Positions 62,645-64,000 of a DNA stretch of 64,000 nt are shown here, one piece after another; the stretch's first letter is position 1, and each line of letters begins with the position of its first letter. The stretch is from the NCBI RefSeq assembly GCF_041088075.1, contig NZ_JBGCVY010000059.1:13639-77638 (forward strand), read 5' to 3'. The stretch is from Mucilaginibacter_A sp041088075. GTDB lineage: Bacteria > Bacteroidota > Bacteroidia > Sphingobacteriales > Sphingobacteriaceae. Both the position numbers and the translations under genes were made by a program. The notes under the pieces were generated by a model. The model did not search any database and was not told the DNA's origin. It saw only the letters and a program-made list of their open reading frames with translations.

Positions 62645-63714
62645 TAATTTGCTTTAAACGTACTTTTTGCGGCTTTTTCGATCACTTCTAGGTAACGCTG
62701 TGAAACTATATCAGGATAATGTTTGGCAATATGGTTTTTGGCCGCGTCCCGAAGCTGTTGCTCTAATTCAGGCTGTTCCAATATTTTTTTGATGCACAAA
62801 ACCATCGCATCCGTATCACCGCGCTTAAAACTAATGCCTGCATTTCCGATTGCATCCGGTAACCCGCCGCCGTCAGAAACAATAGGCAGGCATCCGCAGG
62901 CCATTCCTTCCAAAACAACGTTGCCAAAGGGTTCTTCCCACAATGATGGTACGAGCATATAATGGTGTTTGTTTAAACAAACTGCAATATCGTTCCCTAT
63001 AAGCGGGCCAGTAAAATTTACATAATCTGTTATCCCAAGTTCAGCAGCCAGTTTTTCCAGTTTTGGCTTTTCCGGCCCGTCTCCAATGATGGTCAATGTT
63101 GGTTTGAAAGTTAAAAAACGTTCTTTTTGATCCAGCAAACTTAATTTTTGAATTGCTTTGATAGCTTCGTCTGCACCTTTATTGGAGACCAACCGGCCCA
63201 GAAAAACAAAACCTTCGCTTTTAACTATGTTTGGAATGACTTTAAAAACCGCTGCCTGGTAAGGATTGCCGATGACAACAGCCGGTGGAAAACTATGCCT
63301 TCGAACCGCATCACTTACCGCAATCACTTTGGCGGCCCTCTTAAACCACAAAAACTTTAAGCGGTCTTGTAAGCCAATTTTTCCATGAACGCCGGTTTCT
63401 CCGTCAATCCGCGAAACCCAAGTGTTTAAAGCAATAACAGAAACATGGTTAAATATCAGGTTTGGCCATGCCAAACGTAAACACGGATTGTTTTCAAATA
63501 CCACATCTGCCCATTGATGTTCTTTCAATAATTGCTTTACAGATGGATTTCTGACGATTGGAAAAGGGAAAATGTTTTCTCCAGGATCTTTTGTCCAAGT
63601 TAAAACACGGATATCGTGGCCAGCTTTAAAAAAAGCACGCGACAAAATATCTGAATTGGCTTCAATCCCACCAATAAAAGGGTAAAAATTATGGGATAAA
63701 AACAGTATTTTCAA
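62644..63714 (-). CDS. GT4-family glycosyltransferase
   Basis: 356 residues starting MKILFLSHNFYPFIGGIEAN. Landmarks FVFLGRLVSNKGADEAI, LTIIGDGPEKPKLEKLA, VPSLWEEPFGNVVLEGMACGCLPIVSD. It is the first visible gene of the EPS operon; the promoter should lie in 63715-63809. The start region resembles the motif (ACAGTAT allele) but is explained by ordinary GT4 residues ILFLSHNF. Confidence 0.88.
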   Translation of the reverse strand: MKILFLSHNFYPFIGGIEANSDILSRAFFKAGHDIRVLTWTKDPGENIFPFPIVRNPSVKQLLKEHQWADVVFENNPCLRLAWPNLIFNHVSVIALNTWVSRIDGETGVHGKIGLQDRLKFLWFKRAAKVIAVSDAVRRHSFPPAVVIGNPYQAAVFKVIPNIVKSEGFVFLGRLVSNKGADEAIKAIQKLSLLDQKERFLTFKPTLTIIGDGPEKPKLEKLAAELGITDYVNFTGPLIGNDIAVCLNKHHYMLVPSLWEEPFGNVVLEGMACGCLPIVSDGGGLPDAIGNAGISFKRGDTDAMVLCIKKILEQPELEQQLRDAAKNHIAKHYPDIVSQRYLEVIEKAAKSTFKAN

Positions 63715-63809
63715 TAGTATATGATGTTATCAATTATGATATTTAACCACATTAAAATATCAATTTTTTTACTTTAAACTTCTAAAAACCTAACTCTATT
63801 AAGATTAAA

Positions 63810-63976
63810 CTTGTTTAAACTTTTTTTCTATCTCTCTTTTTTGAGGCTGGTGCTTCTTTTACCACATAAAAATTAGTGCCTGTATCAGCCTAAATAAGTC
63901 GAAAACTATTTATTTGCCAATTTTTAGATGATAAAAGAAGCATGGTGTAAAGTACAAAAGAATAAGTTTAAACAAG
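63810..63976. repeat. MITE-like composite element, copy B
   Basis: Perfect 13-bp terminal inverted repeats CTTGTTTAAACTT (63810-63822) and AAGTTTAAACAAG (63964-63976) enclose an inverted motif pair (63849-63878 minus, 63916-63945 plus). It aligns along its length with copy A at 31951-32109. No coding frame lies inside and I see no clear target-site duplication. Confidence 0.85.
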
Positions 63977-64000
63977 TTCATTAGTAAAAATTAAATGTTC

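Noticed and set aside
63683..63710. Motif-like GATAAAAACAGTATT at the start of the last glycosyltransferase
   Set aside because: Residues ILFLSHNF are ordinary for GT4 N-termini, so I did not count it as a secure unit.
889..63945. The motif considered as Chi-like or KOPS-like polar chromosome signal
   Set aside because: Such signals are strongly strand-biased along a replichore; here both orientations are frequent and often paired.

Overview
The window looks like a chromosome segment of a Bacteroidota bacterium, most likely family Sphingobacteriaceae (Mucilaginibacter/Pedobacter-like). Grounds: a secreted PKD-type protein with a gliding-motility-type C-terminal domain, a GH3-like acyl-amido synthetase, a porin-containing kdp operon with a split KdpD, a Bacteroidota-type promoter (TTG, 19 bp, TACATTTG) at 47654-47683, little sign of Shine-Dalgarno sites, and repeat families that I associate with this phylum. 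No rRNA, tRNA, CRISPR array, prophage or transposase was recognised.

Layout. 1-9300: end of a GH87-like beta-helix protein, a dipeptide epimerase, an aldo/keto reductase with a divergent HxlR regulator, a secreted PKD protein and a PBP4-type D-Ala-D-Ala carboxypeptidase. 9300-13832: a DbpA-like DEAD-box helicase with a half-length DUF1456 gene, convergent with a large PAS histidine kinase. 13833-20937: a repeat-rich, decayed stretch with two AraC gene remnants and an internally deleted acylase gene, plus intact DUF72, AraC, SDR and NmrA genes. 20938-31894: a disordered small protein, an AsmA-like protein, manganese catalase, a CheB-CheR-PAS-kinase fusion, a membrane metallopeptidase, a GH3 synthetase and a Na+/H+ antiporter. 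32174-32990: an AT-rich two-gene MazF/PemK-like cassette. 33192-45214 (minus strand): a complete potassium-uptake locus, in transcription order mini-ORF, kdpF, kdpA, kdpB, kdpC, two beta-barrel porins, a second kdpA, kdpD sensor half and a separate histidine kinase. 45650-51278: a GH20 hexosaminidase, a GntR-controlled ABC exporter operon and a MobA-like gene. 51318-63714 (minus strand): an exopolysaccharide locus (GDP-fucose synthesis, priming transferase, WcaI/WcaF homologues, four further glycosyltransferases and a polymerase/ligase).

The dominant unexplained signal is a short motif, core GATAAAAGAAGCATC with a CACCAATTTT-like AT-rich arm 4-6 bases upstream. I count about 70 copies by eye, on both strands, roughly one per 0.9 kb. 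Most are intergenic, often as inverted pairs between convergent genes, but at least ten lie inside intact genes, where they often encode a D/N-A-S-F-T/I-G-x-K peptide. It has discrete alleles (GAAGCAT, GAAGTAT, ACAGTAT, ACAGCAT). Density, two-strand distribution, pairing and genic copies resemble the DNA uptake sequences of Pasteurellaceae and Neisseria. A small palindromic mobile element of the REP or Rickettsia-palindromic-element kind is the main alternative. Copies are also built into a 77-bp tandem array, a 68-bp tandem array and a MITE-like composite with 13-bp terminal inverted repeats.

All calls come from reading sequence and translations. No database search was run, so family names rest on remembered motifs.
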